This document shows positions 1 to 6,093 of a DNA stretch of 11,641 bases, one piece after another. A program made the position numbers and the translations under genes. How positions within the stretch are numbered: position 1 is the first letter of the stretch; each line of letters starts with the position of its first letter. The notes below the pieces were generated by a model that saw only the letters and a program-made list of their open reading frames with translations, was not told the origin of the DNA and made no database searches. The stretch is taken from contig JAAZDH010000187.1 in the NCBI GenBank assembly GCA_012512865.1, positions 1-11,641 on the forward strand, in the 5' to 3' direction. Source of the DNA: Clostridiaceae bacterium (lineage in GTDB: Bacteria; Bacillota; Clostridia; Acetivibrionales; DUMC01).

Positions 1-63
1 ATATATGGGCGTATTCAGCATGAAAGGATTAAGCTCGTCAAGGCATAATTTTTCCTTTTTCAA
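1..63 (-). CDS. Possible N-terminus of a gene running off the left edge
   Basis: On the minus strand an open frame begins at a TTG (63-61), four bases after an AGAGGTG ribosome-binding-like sequence (74-68), and stays open to the window edge. It would read MKKEKLCLDELNPFMLNTPIY without its last residue. The co-directional minus-strand genes upstream favour this reading. The plus strand is also open here and ends with TAA at 46-48 (…RIQHERIKLVKA), so the DNA could instead hold the 3' end of a convergent gene. About 20 codons are too few to name a family on either strand. Low confidence. Confidence 0.28.
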   Translation of the reverse strand, partial: MKKEKLCLDELNPFMLNTPIY

Positions 64-157
64 AGGGCACCTCTACTTCTATCTTCTTTTTTAGTTAAAA
101 ACTATCTTAAACCCACTCCATCCAAAATCCGGTCCCGCTCGCTTAAGACAGCTCCTG

Positions 158-475
158 TTAAAGACCTAGTTTCATGCTCTTTATCTCGGTGATTTCAAGC
201 ATTATTTCCTTTTCGATTCTTGCAATATCTTCCTTTATGTCATTTATGGTTTCTTCGGTTCTTTGCACTCTTTCCGTTTTAAACTTTGCACATTCCTCGA
301 AAGGCCTGTTTTTGCTTTTGCTCTTGTTATAGGCATTGCTGGCATTCACCTTGCGCTGGTTGTTTTCCCGGTTTCTCTTCGGATTGTTTTTATTGAAACC
401 TGTATTATTGCCATAATCACCGAAATTGCCTTTCTTTTTTGACTGCAATTGATCATATCCTTGTTTTTTCGTCAT
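158..475 (-). CDS. Small basic Asn/Lys-rich hypothetical protein with C-terminal helix
   Basis: I do not recognise this 105-residue protein. The start at 475 is preferred because AAAGGGTGGG lies a few bases upstream; an upstream in-frame ATG at 505 has almost no ribosome binding site. Residues 1-57 are low complexity, rich in Lys, Asn, Gly and Gln, and probably disordered. From about residue 58 the composition changes to charged residues with spaced hydrophobics (…INDIKEDIARIEKEI…), which predicts a long amphipathic helix or short coiled coil. There is no signal peptide or membrane segment. It lies about 90 bp after the amidohydrolase stop, same strand, with an 11-bp-period repeat array between. 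An RNA- or DNA-binding or scaffold role is only a guess from the basic tail-plus-helix layout. The ordered composition and good ribosome binding site suggest it is real. Confidence 0.55.
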   Translation of the reverse strand: MTKKQGYDQLQSKKKGNFGDYGNNTGFNKNNPKRNRENNQRKVNASNAYNKSKSKNRPFEECAKFKTERVQRTEETINDIKEDIARIEKEIMLEITEIKSMKLGL

Positions 476-510
476 AATTCCCACCCTTTCCTCGTTCTCT
501 CTCATCCTGG

Positions 511-573
511 TTCATACCATGTTCATACAACGTCCGTACCATCATACAATGTAAATACAACATTCATACCATG
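511..573. repeat. Degenerate 11-bp tandem repeat between two minus-strand genes
   Basis: The units on the plus strand are ttcataccatg (511-521), ttcatacaacg (522-532), tccgtaccatc (533-543), a short atacaatg (544-551), taaatacaaca (552-562) and ttcataccatg (563-573). The first and last units are identical. The last one overlaps the amidohydrolase stop codon (TGA at 566-564). The array lies just 5' of the 105-residue basic protein gene. The period matches the longer array upstream of folP, although the unit sequence differs. Confidence 0.7.
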
Positions 574-1400
574 TCTTCCAGCACATCCGCCAGCAGTTTA
601 CGGGCATTACCTCCCAGGATGGCATTCCTGGCGCTATCATCCAACCCCAGCTTCCCAAGTTTGTCAATCTCCTCTTTTTGAAGCGCCCATGGAGCATCAG
701 TTCCAAATAGTACCTTTTCATAACCGTGATTTTCAATAATTCTTTTCGCCTGGCCATCATCCATCCAGCCGATACTGTATGAAGTATCAAAATAAATATC
801 CTGCCCGACAAGATACTTTTCCACGTCATCCCAGCACTTAAAACCTCCCATATGAGCAGCAATTATTTTCCCCCCGGGGCAAACCTTGAGGACATTCAAT
901 AACCTTTCAGGAGTGCAGTGGCATGGTTCGGGAAGACCAATATCAATCCCCGCATGAAACAGCAGGATAAAATCCATTTTGAATATTTCCTCGTATACGG
1001 GGAACATTCTTTTTTCATTAACAAAAAATTCCTGGTAATCTGGGTGATACTTCAGCCCCTTCAATCCCAAGTCCTTTATTCTTTTAAGTTCATCCTTCCA
1101 TCCCGGGTAATCCGGGTGAATGCTTCCAAGGGCAACAATCCTGCCACGGATGTCATCATCCTGCAAGCTGTTGTGCTGGATACATGCAGACCAATCATTT
1201 ATTGTCCTTGTCTGGGCAGGCTTGGTTGCAATGGGCTGGATCACCGTGCAATCTATCCCCGCATCAACCATTAACCGCCTAAGTCCCGCCAGCGTACCAT
1301 CATACCAGGCCTTAATCCCTGCTTTCCCCTCCAGTATGGGAATTGCCTTTTTTGCAAGCTCATCAGGAAAACAATGGGCATGAAAATCAATTATCATCAT
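564..1400 (-). CDS. Amidohydrolase-family (Amidohydro_2) TIM-barrel metal-dependent hydrolase
   Basis: This 278-residue protein carries the landmarks of the amidohydrolase superfamily, in the branch that includes aminocarboxymuconate-semialdehyde decarboxylase-like and resorcylate decarboxylase-like enzymes. The metal-binding HxH is in IDFHAH (H7, H9). GLKGLKYHPDYQ (112-123) is a conserved strand segment with K117 and H119. Further likely metal ligands are H149 (FHAG), H183 (AAHMGG) and D235 (LFGTDAPW). A GNARKLL motif (264-270) closes the barrel, as is usual in this family. The length is normal and there is no signal peptide, so it is probably cytoplasmic. Two ATG codons are adjacent; the first follows AGGAG by seven bases. 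That ribosome binding site overlaps the end of the upstream gene, only 3 bp away, so translation is probably coupled. Family members hydrolyse or decarboxylate small ring compounds; the substrate cannot be read from sequence. Its place at the end of a folate operon could mean a pterin or aromatic substrate, but that is inference. Confidence 0.9.
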   Translation of the reverse strand: MMIIDFHAHCFPDELAKKAIPILEGKAGIKAWYDGTLAGLRRLMVDAGIDCTVIQPIATKPAQTRTINDWSACIQHNSLQDDDIRGRIVALGSIHPDYPGWKDELKRIKDLGLKGLKYHPDYQEFFVNEKRMFPVYEEIFKMDFILLFHAGIDIGLPEPCHCTPERLLNVLKVCPGGKIIAAHMGGFKCWDDVEKYLVGQDIYFDTSYSIGWMDDGQAKRIIENHGYEKVLFGTDAPWALQKEEIDKLGKLGLDDSARNAILGGNARKLLADVLEDMV

Positions 1401-1403
1401 TCT

Positions 1404-2060
1404 TTACTCCTGTTCCTGCTCCCTTTCCAACCCCGGTATTTTAATCAAAATAACCCTTCCTACTCCCCTATCAATAAATATTGCCGTTTTTTCTTTCTTA
1501 TCTTCAATTTTATCAATTTTTTTCAATTCTGCAAGCTTGGAATAAAAATAATACAGGATTGCATCCTTAAAATCAGCCCGTTCTTCCTTGTTCATTTCAA
1601 TAATATTATCCAGGTAAAGCTCTTCCGAATTGTTAAACAATACCGGTGAATCTATGATCCTGTTCATCACCTTCACCTGCCCGGCGATAACGGTTGAAGT
1701 TACAAGGCATTCCGGCAACCGGTGCATTCCAAATACATAATCGTTTATTGGCACTATTGAAGCATAATACATGGGCATAATGCCGGGCATGTTAATCCCT
1801 GCCCTGTACAGGTACCTATCAGCTACAAAACAGTAATTGTTAGGCACTTCCAGCTTTACGCATACGAAGTCCTTATTGTGGTACTTGTCCATGTCATCCT
1901 TGGGATTTAAAAGGGCTGTTATGCATTTCTTTTTAAAGCCGTTTATCACAACCTCCTTGTCATGCCATTCTGACAATTTCACACCGCATTCCACCACGTA
2001 TTCAACTTTGCCTGCAGGTATATAGCAATACACCTCTGCCACAAAACCTTCCCCTTTCAT
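1404..2060 (-). CDS. Conserved-looking hypothetical protein, 218 residues
   Basis: I do not recognise a family. The protein has a beta-rich N-terminal part (alternating hydrophobics, for example VAEVYCYIPAGKVEYVVE, residues 7-24) and a central segment with aromatic and Met-rich stretches around residues 75-115. Residues 155-195 form a charged, probably helical stretch (…NKEERADFKDAILYYFYSKLAELKK…). A short strand (RVILIKIPG, 202-210) and an acidic Gln/Glu tail follow. There is no signal peptide or transmembrane helix. The start at 2060 follows GGAAAG by nine bases and overlaps the stop of the small upstream ORF as ATGA. The stop lies 3 bp before the amidohydrolase start and carries its ribosome binding site. 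This coupling suggests the two products work together or are needed in fixed proportion. Codon use resembles the neighbours, so this is likely a real gene. Confidence 0.75.
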   Translation of the reverse strand: MKGEGFVAEVYCYIPAGKVEYVVECGVKLSEWHDKEVVINGFKKKCITALLNPKDDMDKYHNKDFVCVKLEVPNNYCFVADRYLYRAGINMPGIMPMYYASIVPINDYVFGMHRLPECLVTSTVIAGQVKVMNRIIDSPVLFNNSEELYLDNIIEMNKEERADFKDAILYYFYSKLAELKKIDKIEDKKEKTAIFIDRGVGRVILIKIPGLEREQEQE

Positions 2061-2272
2061 CTTTTAAAGCTTTCCGGCTTAACATGCCCTGGTTCCCGGT
2101 TGAACCTACCATTATACCCGGGTAACCATGTTACAATTCTAACATGAACGTGCTGCGATTCCCGGGTAAGCACGTCATTAACGGCAATGCTTCTCTCGCT
2201 CTCATCATCGGTTCCGTACCTTGTAAGTATGGGCATCATTGGCATTATGGTCATCATGGACATCGCGGACAA
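2057..2272 (-). CDS. Doubtful small Met-rich ORF between folK and the 218-residue gene
   Basis: This 71-codon ORF fills the gap between folK and the next gene. Its stop overlaps the downstream ATG (ATGA), which would fit a coupled operon member. Against it, no ribosome binding site precedes the ATG, and the first 15 codons fall in a 9-bp tandem repeat, giving a Met-rich start (MSA-MSM-MTI-MPM-MPI). The rest (…TDDESERSIAVNDV…) is hydrophilic and matches nothing I know. It could be a real small protein, a decayed gene, or open by chance in a repeat-containing spacer. Confidence 0.28.
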   Translation of the reverse strand: MSAMSMMTIMPMMPILTRYGTDDESERSIAVNDVLTRESQHVHVRIVTWLPGYNGRFNREPGHVKPESFKR

Positions 2273-2284
2273 TATGGAGGTGTC
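2231..2284. repeat. Degenerate 9-bp tandem repeat
   Basis: Six units in phase: gggcatcat (2231), tggcattat (2240), ggtcatcat (2249), ggacatcgc (2258), ggacaatat (2267) and ggaggtgtc (2276). The period is a multiple of three, so each strand can encode a tripeptide repeat. The plus strand gives Gly-His-His/Tyr-like triplets; the minus strand gives Met-x-x triplets at the start of the 71-codon ORF. The array begins just after the folK stop codon. Confidence 0.6.
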
Positions 2285-2768
2285 ATAAAGGATAAAGTTT
2301 TACCCCATCTTTATCATTGCATGCATTTACATACCTGTCAATGGTTATCCCGTTTATTTCCAAGCCAGGTTCGATTTCCTTCAGCGGAATTAATACAAAT
2401 GCACGTTTCACCATCTCGGGGTGAGGAATTTTAAGCTCCGGGAGGTCCAGTGTCAGCCGGTCATAAAGCAAAATGTCAATATCCATGGTTCTCGGTCCCC
2501 AGCGGATTGTTCTTTCCCTTTTCAACATGCCTTCTATTTCCTGCAGTTTGCGCAGGAGCTCAAGGGGACCCAGGCTCGTTTCTATTAAAACGGCCATGTT
2601 AAGGAATTTATCCTGCAAAACGTATCCTACGGGCTCTGTTTCATATATGCTGGAGGTTTTAATCAACTTTGTATCTTTTAAAGCTGAAATTGCCTCTAAT
2701 ACCTTCATAAGATTTTCATAACGGTTTCCCATGTTCGAGCCCAGGCTTAAATATACCTTTGAAGCCAT
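2283..2768 (-). CDS. folK: 2-amino-4-hydroxy-6-hydroxymethyldihydropteridine pyrophosphokinase (HPPK)
   Basis: HPPK transfers pyrophosphate from ATP to 6-hydroxymethyl-7,8-dihydropterin, making the activated pterin used by dihydropteroate synthase. All family signatures are present: YLSLGSNMGNR (6-16), the pterin-contact region YETEPVG (42-48), F55-L-N57, and the signature RWGPRTMDIDILLY (89-102). In that signature D96 and D98 are the magnesium-binding aspartates. HPEMVKRAFVLIPL (116-129) follows. The length of 161 residues is normal for a single-domain HPPK. The start at 2768 is supported by AGGGGAG six bases upstream, which overlaps the end of folB; the folB stop is only 3 bp away. folB makes the direct substrate precursor and folP uses the product, so the three form a metabolic and transcriptional unit. 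It should be cytoplasmic. Confidence 0.97.
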   Translation of the reverse strand: MASKVYLSLGSNMGNRYENLMKVLEAISALKDTKLIKTSSIYETEPVGYVLQDKFLNMAVLIETSLGPLELLRKLQEIEGMLKRERTIRWGPRTMDIDILLYDRLTLDLPELKIPHPEMVKRAFVLIPLKEIEPGLEINGITIDRYVNACNDKDGVKLYPL

Positions 2769-2771
2769 TTT

Positions 2772-3152
2772 TCACTCCCCTGCATCTTCCCTTTCCAGGT
2801 TGATCTCGACACCTACCCAGTCAAACTCTCCATCTATTGGCGCCTCAGGTTTTTTTGCAACCACCTTGACAGCCTTCACCATGTCATATTCCCGTAATAT
2901 TGCCCTGGCTATGGTTTTAGCCAGCTTTTCCATGAGTTGGAACCTTTCATTTTGAACAATATGCTTAACCAGGCCGTAAACCCTGGAATAATCAACGGTA
3001 TCGTCAATATTATCCGAATACCCTGCTTTATCCAGGCTTGCATGCATTTCTATATCAAAACAAAAAACTTGCCCCTTTTCCTTTTCCAACGGGTTAACCC
3101 CGTGATACCCATGGACTTTCATATTTTTAATAATAATCTTTCCCAGTGCCAT
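2772..3152 (-). CDS. folB: Dihydroneopterin aldolase
   Basis: Dihydroneopterin aldolase cleaves 7,8-dihydroneopterin to 6-hydroxymethyldihydropterin and glycolaldehyde. The 126-residue length and motifs fit the family: an N-terminal strand (KIIIKNMKVHGYHGV, 5-19), the EKEKGQVF turn (23-30) and DTVDYSRVY (51-59). LMEKLAKTIA (73-82) carries the conserved active-site glutamate (E75). VVAKKPEAPI (98-106) carries the catalytic lysine, K101 by position. Related enzymes are octamers with active sites at subunit interfaces. The ATG at 3152 follows GGGGTG by six bases. It is 48 bp downstream of folP and 3 bp upstream of folK in one operon. I see no sign of truncation; a few acidic residues extend past the usual C-terminus. 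Confidence 0.96.
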   Translation of the reverse strand: MALGKIIIKNMKVHGYHGVNPLEKEKGQVFCFDIEMHASLDKAGYSDNIDDTVDYSRVYGLVKHIVQNERFQLMEKLAKTIARAILREYDMVKAVKVVAKKPEAPIDGEFDWVGVEINLEREDAGE

Positions 3153-3200
3153 ATGCTACACCCCGCCTTTTACCTCTAGCCTTCTACTCCTTGTTCGCCC

Positions 3201-4037
3201 TTACCCTTCCACTTCTTCATTCCAGCCCCTGGTAATGCTATCCGACACCCTGGCAACCCTTGCCATTTCCTTTACGTCATGTACACGCACGAAATCCGCA
3301 CCCTTTGCAATTCCAATCGCGACAGAAGCAGCAGTGCCTTCCACCCTTTCATCAACAGGCAAATCAAGTATCTTGCCTATAAATGATTTTCTCGACGTAC
3401 CGATCAATACCGGAAAACCCAGCTCCCCCAGTTCTTCAAGACGTCCAAGTATTTCCAGGTTGTGCAGGAAAGTCTTGCCAAAACCTATACCCGGGTCAAT
3501 TACGATACTATTGCGTGATATCCCCAACTTTTGCGCAATATCAGCACTTTTCGCCAAAAATTGCTTCACTTCCCCGAGCAAATTATCATATATTTTTTCC
3601 GCCTTGTTGTGCATAACTATGACCCCGGCATTATATTTGGCTGCAATTTTTGCCATCGACCTATCTCCCTGCAAGCCCCATATGTCATTGACGATATGTG
3701 CCCCCATGTCAAGCACCTTCTCCGCCACTATTCCCTTCCTGGTATCAATTGATACCGGTACATCCAACTCATTCACCAGCAATTCCAGTACGGGCAATAC
3801 CCTGTTTAATTCTTCCTCCTCGTCCACTTCTACAAATCCGGGCCTCGTGGATTCTCCGCCAATATCTATTATATCCGCCCCTTCTTCCACCATTTTCTTT
3901 GCTCTCGCCAAGGCAGCCCCCGGTGTATTATATTTCCCCCCGTCTGAAAAAGAATCGGGAGTAACATTAAGTATACCCATTATGTAAGTTTTTCTGCCCA
4001 AGGGCAACCTATAACCCCTGCATTCGAAGTACCGCAT
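3201..4037 (-). CDS. folP: Dihydropteroate synthase
   Basis: DHPS condenses 6-hydroxymethyldihydropterin pyrophosphate with p-aminobenzoate to make 7,8-dihydropteroate, and is the target of sulfonamides. The family motifs run in order along a 278-residue TIM barrel: MGILNVTPDSFSDGG (20-34), DIGGESTRPG (58-67), SIDT (96-99) and VNDI (116-119). These are followed by DPGIGFGK (181-188), GTSRKSFIG (213-221, with K217) and RVHDV (251-255). All expected substrate contacts are visible, so the enzyme should be active. The ATG at 4037 follows AAGGAGGG by about nine bases. It is the first gene of the operon: a promoter lies at 4232-4261 and the leader between them is an 11-bp repeat array. folB and folK follow on the same strand; folE is on the far side of the plus-strand block. 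Confidence 0.97.
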   Translation of the reverse strand: MRYFECRGYRLPLGRKTYIMGILNVTPDSFSDGGKYNTPGAALARAKKMVEEGADIIDIGGESTRPGFVEVDEEEELNRVLPVLELLVNELDVPVSIDTRKGIVAEKVLDMGAHIVNDIWGLQGDRSMAKIAAKYNAGVIVMHNKAEKIYDNLLGEVKQFLAKSADIAQKLGISRNSIVIDPGIGFGKTFLHNLEILGRLEELGELGFPVLIGTSRKSFIGKILDLPVDERVEGTAASVAIGIAKGADFVRVHDVKEMARVARVSDSITRGWNEEVEG

Positions 4038-4054
4038 TTTCAGAACCCTCCTTC

Positions 4055-4233
4055 CTCAAATCATTTTCAATTTACTCCCTATACATTCTCAATTTGTTCT
4101 TAATCCATTCTCAATTCGTCCTCGATCTATTCTCTTTTTCCAATTTATTCTTTATTTATTCTCAATCTATTCCCTGTTCTCCATTTATTCTTCGTCTATT
4201 CTAAATCTATTCCTCATCCTTTCTCCATCCTAT
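4055..4233. repeat. 11-bp tandem repeat array filling the folP leader
   Basis: About 16 degenerate units have an 11-bp period. Written on the minus (transcribed) strand the consensus is AATAGATTGAG (plus: ctcaatctatt). Clear plus-strand units are ctcaatttgtt (4088), cttaatccatt (4099), ctcaattcgtc (4110), ctcgatctatt (4121), ctttatttatt (4150), ctcaatctatt (4161), cttcgtctatt (4190) and ctaaatctatt (4201). Two interruptions (at 4132 and 4172) each insert seven extra bases, so each interrupted unit is 18 bp. The array runs from the predicted -10 box to about 17 bp before the folP start codon. The mRNA leader would therefore be almost all purine-rich repeat, with little chance of stable pairing. 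Eleven is not a multiple of three, so this is not a coding repeat. Confidence 0.8.
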
Positions 4234-4261
4234 CATAACACTTGCGTCTGCTTGCTGGCAA
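4232..4261 (-). promoter_or_regulatory. Predicted sigma-A promoter for the folP operon
   Basis: On the minus strand TTGCCA (4261-4256) and TATGAT (4237-4232) are 18 bp apart, each one base from consensus. A TGn extension precedes the -10 box. Transcription would start near 4225 and give a leader of about 190 nt made of the 11-bp repeats. Confidence 0.55.
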
Positions 4262-4375
4262 ACTTTTGTTTATTTTTGCTAAAAAAGAAGCAGCAATTTT
4301 ATTCTCATTTAACGTAGAAAAAGAATAAATATACATATAGAATTTATATATATGCAGCTTTTATGCAGCAGCACC

Positions 4376-4401
4376 GCATTACTGCACTAAAGCAATAATG
4401 C
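4376..4401. promoter_or_regulatory. Near-perfect inverted repeat, possible operator
   Basis: Arms GCATTACTGC and GCAATAATGC surround a 6-base spacer ACTAAA, with one mismatch at DNA level. In minus-strand RNA the mismatch becomes a G-U pair. No T-run follows on either strand, so it is not an ordinary terminator. It lies between the divergent folP promoter and the plus-strand 461-residue gene, where a regulator could act on both. Confidence 0.35.
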
Positions 4402-4435
4402 AACATTAAAAGCAACAAATCTAATAAATCATACT

Positions 4436-4522
4436 TATTTTTATATTTTTATAGTATATTTTTAGTTTTTTTGTTATATTTTTTATATTATATTATGTTT
4501 TTTATTTTTATATTATATTTTT
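4436..4522. other. Almost pure A/T tract with regularly spaced T-runs
   Basis: This stretch of nearly 90 bases has almost no G or C and directly precedes the ribosome binding site of the 461-residue gene. Runs of five or more T are centred near 4440, 4461, 4481, 4500 and 4520, about 20 bp (two helical turns) apart, with further runs near 4448, 4469 and 4507. That spacing is typical of intrinsically bent DNA. It probably holds the promoter of the plus-strand gene, but the composition gives too many TATAAT-like matches to choose one. The rest of the 4262-4435 gap holds no gene I can see; it contains the inverted repeat and two atgcagc copies 11 bp apart. Confidence 0.45.
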
Positions 4523-4539
4523 GCACGAGGGCATAGTCA

Positions 4540-5925
4540 ATGGTAAACATATTTAAGTTGAACACGGCGGAATTGGAAGCATTGGTACAATACAAGGAAG
4601 TTATTGAGAAAGGAAACCGCTTTCCCAAGAACTTTTGGACAAGTGAAAAGGAATATAAAAAAGGTCCAAGAATAAAGTGCCGGATTCTTACCCGCTATTG
4701 TCTTGAAAATCTTGCGGGAATTGAAACAGATGACCTTCCAAGGTACAACCTGAAACAAATAAAAGATATCCTGGTAGAGTGCAAGTTATTTGGCATGATT
4801 CAAAGGGTTTTTAACCATGACATCCTGGGCATTTTAAAAAATGCTTACCCTGAAGAATTCAGGACAAGAAAACTGAAGGAATGGATGTGGAGCAAGCACG
4901 GCATATGGAACGACAAAAACATGATAATCGAGGCTGTCCAGGAAATGGTCAAAAAAGAGGGAATAAGGCGCATCGAGGACATACCTTCTATCAATTGGAA
5001 GAACAGGCTGTTAAAACATGGTATTTACAACGTGTTGGCATATTTCAACTGGTCCATTTATGCGCTTTTTGACTTTGTATATCCTAATAAGTTCCATCCC
5101 ATAGATTTTAAGTACAAAACTAAATGGGCTTCTGGTGATTCGCTGGAAAATGCCTTCTATTTCATGCATAAAGTATTTAAGAAAAGAAAATACAGCATAG
5201 AGGACATTTTACTTCTAAACACCTCGGATTTCCGCAAGCTTGGCCTTGCAGGCATGCTTATATCGGTGTTTAATTCCTCCACCTTGAAAGCCAAGGAGTT
5301 TTATCTCTATAAAACCTTGGGGAACAAGGAGCACCAGGATGAAATAAAAGAAGATATTAAAGCTTTAAAGAAGAAAATTTTTGACGAAAATATCAAGAAA
5401 AAATTAAGCGAGGTTGCAGTCGGAGGGTACATTTACAACCTTCATAGCAACACTACCCTGTATAATTACATAAAACGCCACGCCAGGAAACGAAATATGT
5501 CAATAAACGATTTCATCTCAAGTTACGGGTATGTATATAAAAGCGCAAGGAAAGATGTTAAAAGCATCGACAAGCAGGATGTATGGGACTTGAGAAAGCA
5601 AGGGCTCACATATGTTCAAATAGCTAAGATACTTGGAAGCAATCCCACAACAATTTCTGAAATATGCATGAAATACTTCGGGGGAGATCCTTTAATACCA
5701 AGGCCCATTGAGGATTATATAACTGTCCAGGAATTAATAAACAAGTACAGGGTGGATCATAAGACCATAATGAAAATAGTATATGAGAACAGTTTTGAAA
5801 ACCATATGACCATACGCTTTAGGTACCTCAAAAAATCTGAAATAGAACCCGCTCTAAAAGAGTATAAAAGGAAAAGCAAGCACCACCAGTACATGCTAAG
5901 AAGGTACAAGGCATATGCAAATTAA
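4540..5925 (+). CDS. Repeat-containing protein with C-terminal helix-turn-helix, function unknown
   Basis: This 461-residue protein has a modular layout. Residues about 41-110, 124-190 and 196-260 are three degenerate tandem units. Each runs from a helix through an (I/L)-xD-I segment and a (gL)xxM/VL..VFN-like core, ending in repeats 1 and 2 with a YPxxF motif (AYPEEF, VYPNKF). Examples of the core are LFGMIQRVFN, IYNVLAYFN and LAGMLISVFN. Repeats of this kind occur in Bacillota proteins of unknown role; I associate them with DUF4046-like families but could not check. A charged linker follows (265-290). A helix-turn-helix candidate is at 347-380 (WDLRKQGLTYVQIAKILGSNPTTISEI, split around the turn). 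A second helical DNA-binding-like unit (TVQELINKYRVDHKTIMKIV) lies at 395-414, before a very basic C-terminus. The ATG at 4540 follows GAGGG by about eight bases. The protein is lysine-rich, with no signal or membrane segment. It probably binds DNA, perhaps as a regulator of the two genes downstream; that is inference. Confidence 0.8.
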   Translation: MVNIFKLNTAELEALVQYKEVIEKGNRFPKNFWTSEKEYKKGPRIKCRILTRYCLENLAGIETDDLPRYNLKQIKDILVECKLFGMIQRVFNHDILGILKNAYPEEFRTRKLKEWMWSKHGIWNDKNMIIEAVQEMVKKEGIRRIEDIPSINWKNRLLKHGIYNVLAYFNWSIYALFDFVYPNKFHPIDFKYKTKWASGDSLENAFYFMHKVFKKRKYSIEDILLLNTSDFRKLGLAGMLISVFNSSTLKAKEFYLYKTLGNKEHQDEIKEDIKALKKKIFDENIKKKLSEVAVGGYIYNLHSNTTLYNYIKRHARKRNMSINDFISSYGYVYKSARKDVKSIDKQDVWDLRKQGLTYVQIAKILGSNPTTISEICMKYFGGDPLIPRPIEDYITVQELINKYRVDHKTIMKIVYENSFENHMTIRFRYLKKSEIEPALKEYKRKSKHHQYMLRRYKAYAN

Positions 5926-5955
5926 TACAGGTCGTAAAATAAAAGTTTTCAATGG

Positions 5956-5984
5956 CTGACAAAAATGAATTTTGCAGTTATAAT
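5956..5984 (+). promoter_or_regulatory. Predicted sigma-A promoter for the kinase-like gene pair
   Basis: CTGACA (5956-5961) matches the -35 consensus at five of six bases. It is followed after exactly 17 bp by a perfect TATAAT (5979-5984). A second TATAAT-like box lies just downstream. The start would be near 5991, about 100 nt before the first kinase-like gene, so the pair can be expressed separately from the 461-residue gene. Confidence 0.6.
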
Positions 5985-6026
5985 AGCTATAATATATGAC
6001 ACGTACCAATTTCAATTTTGATACTA

Positions 6027-6050
6027 CCGGCATATATTGCCGGCATATAT
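6027..6050 (+). promoter_or_regulatory. Hairpin and direct repeat in the kinase-pair leader
   Basis: CCGGCA-TATAT-TGCCGG (6027-6043) is a perfect 6-bp stem with a 5-base loop, and ccggcatatat is repeated 13 bp later (6040-6050). It lies inside the predicted leader, about 40 bases before the ribosome binding site. It could be an operator or an RNA element; there is no T-run for termination. Confidence 0.35.
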
Positions 6051-6093
6051 AATATTAATGTTATTGGTTGGATTAACAAACCAGGTGATACAA

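Noticed and set aside
2144..2434. Plus-strand ORF with a Gly-His-rich stretch resembling coat-type proteins
   Set aside because: The His-rich part is the 9-bp repeat, and the rest is antisense to folK; no ribosome binding site was seen.
3235..3987. Long plus-strand ORF opposite folP
   Set aside because: It is antisense to folP, whose motifs are unmistakable, and its Ser/Pro/Thr-rich product is typical of a shadow frame.
4055..4435. CRISPR array or integration site in the repeat-rich region
   Set aside because: The 11-bp units are contiguous and degenerate with no unique spacers, and no cas, integrase or tRNA gene is present.
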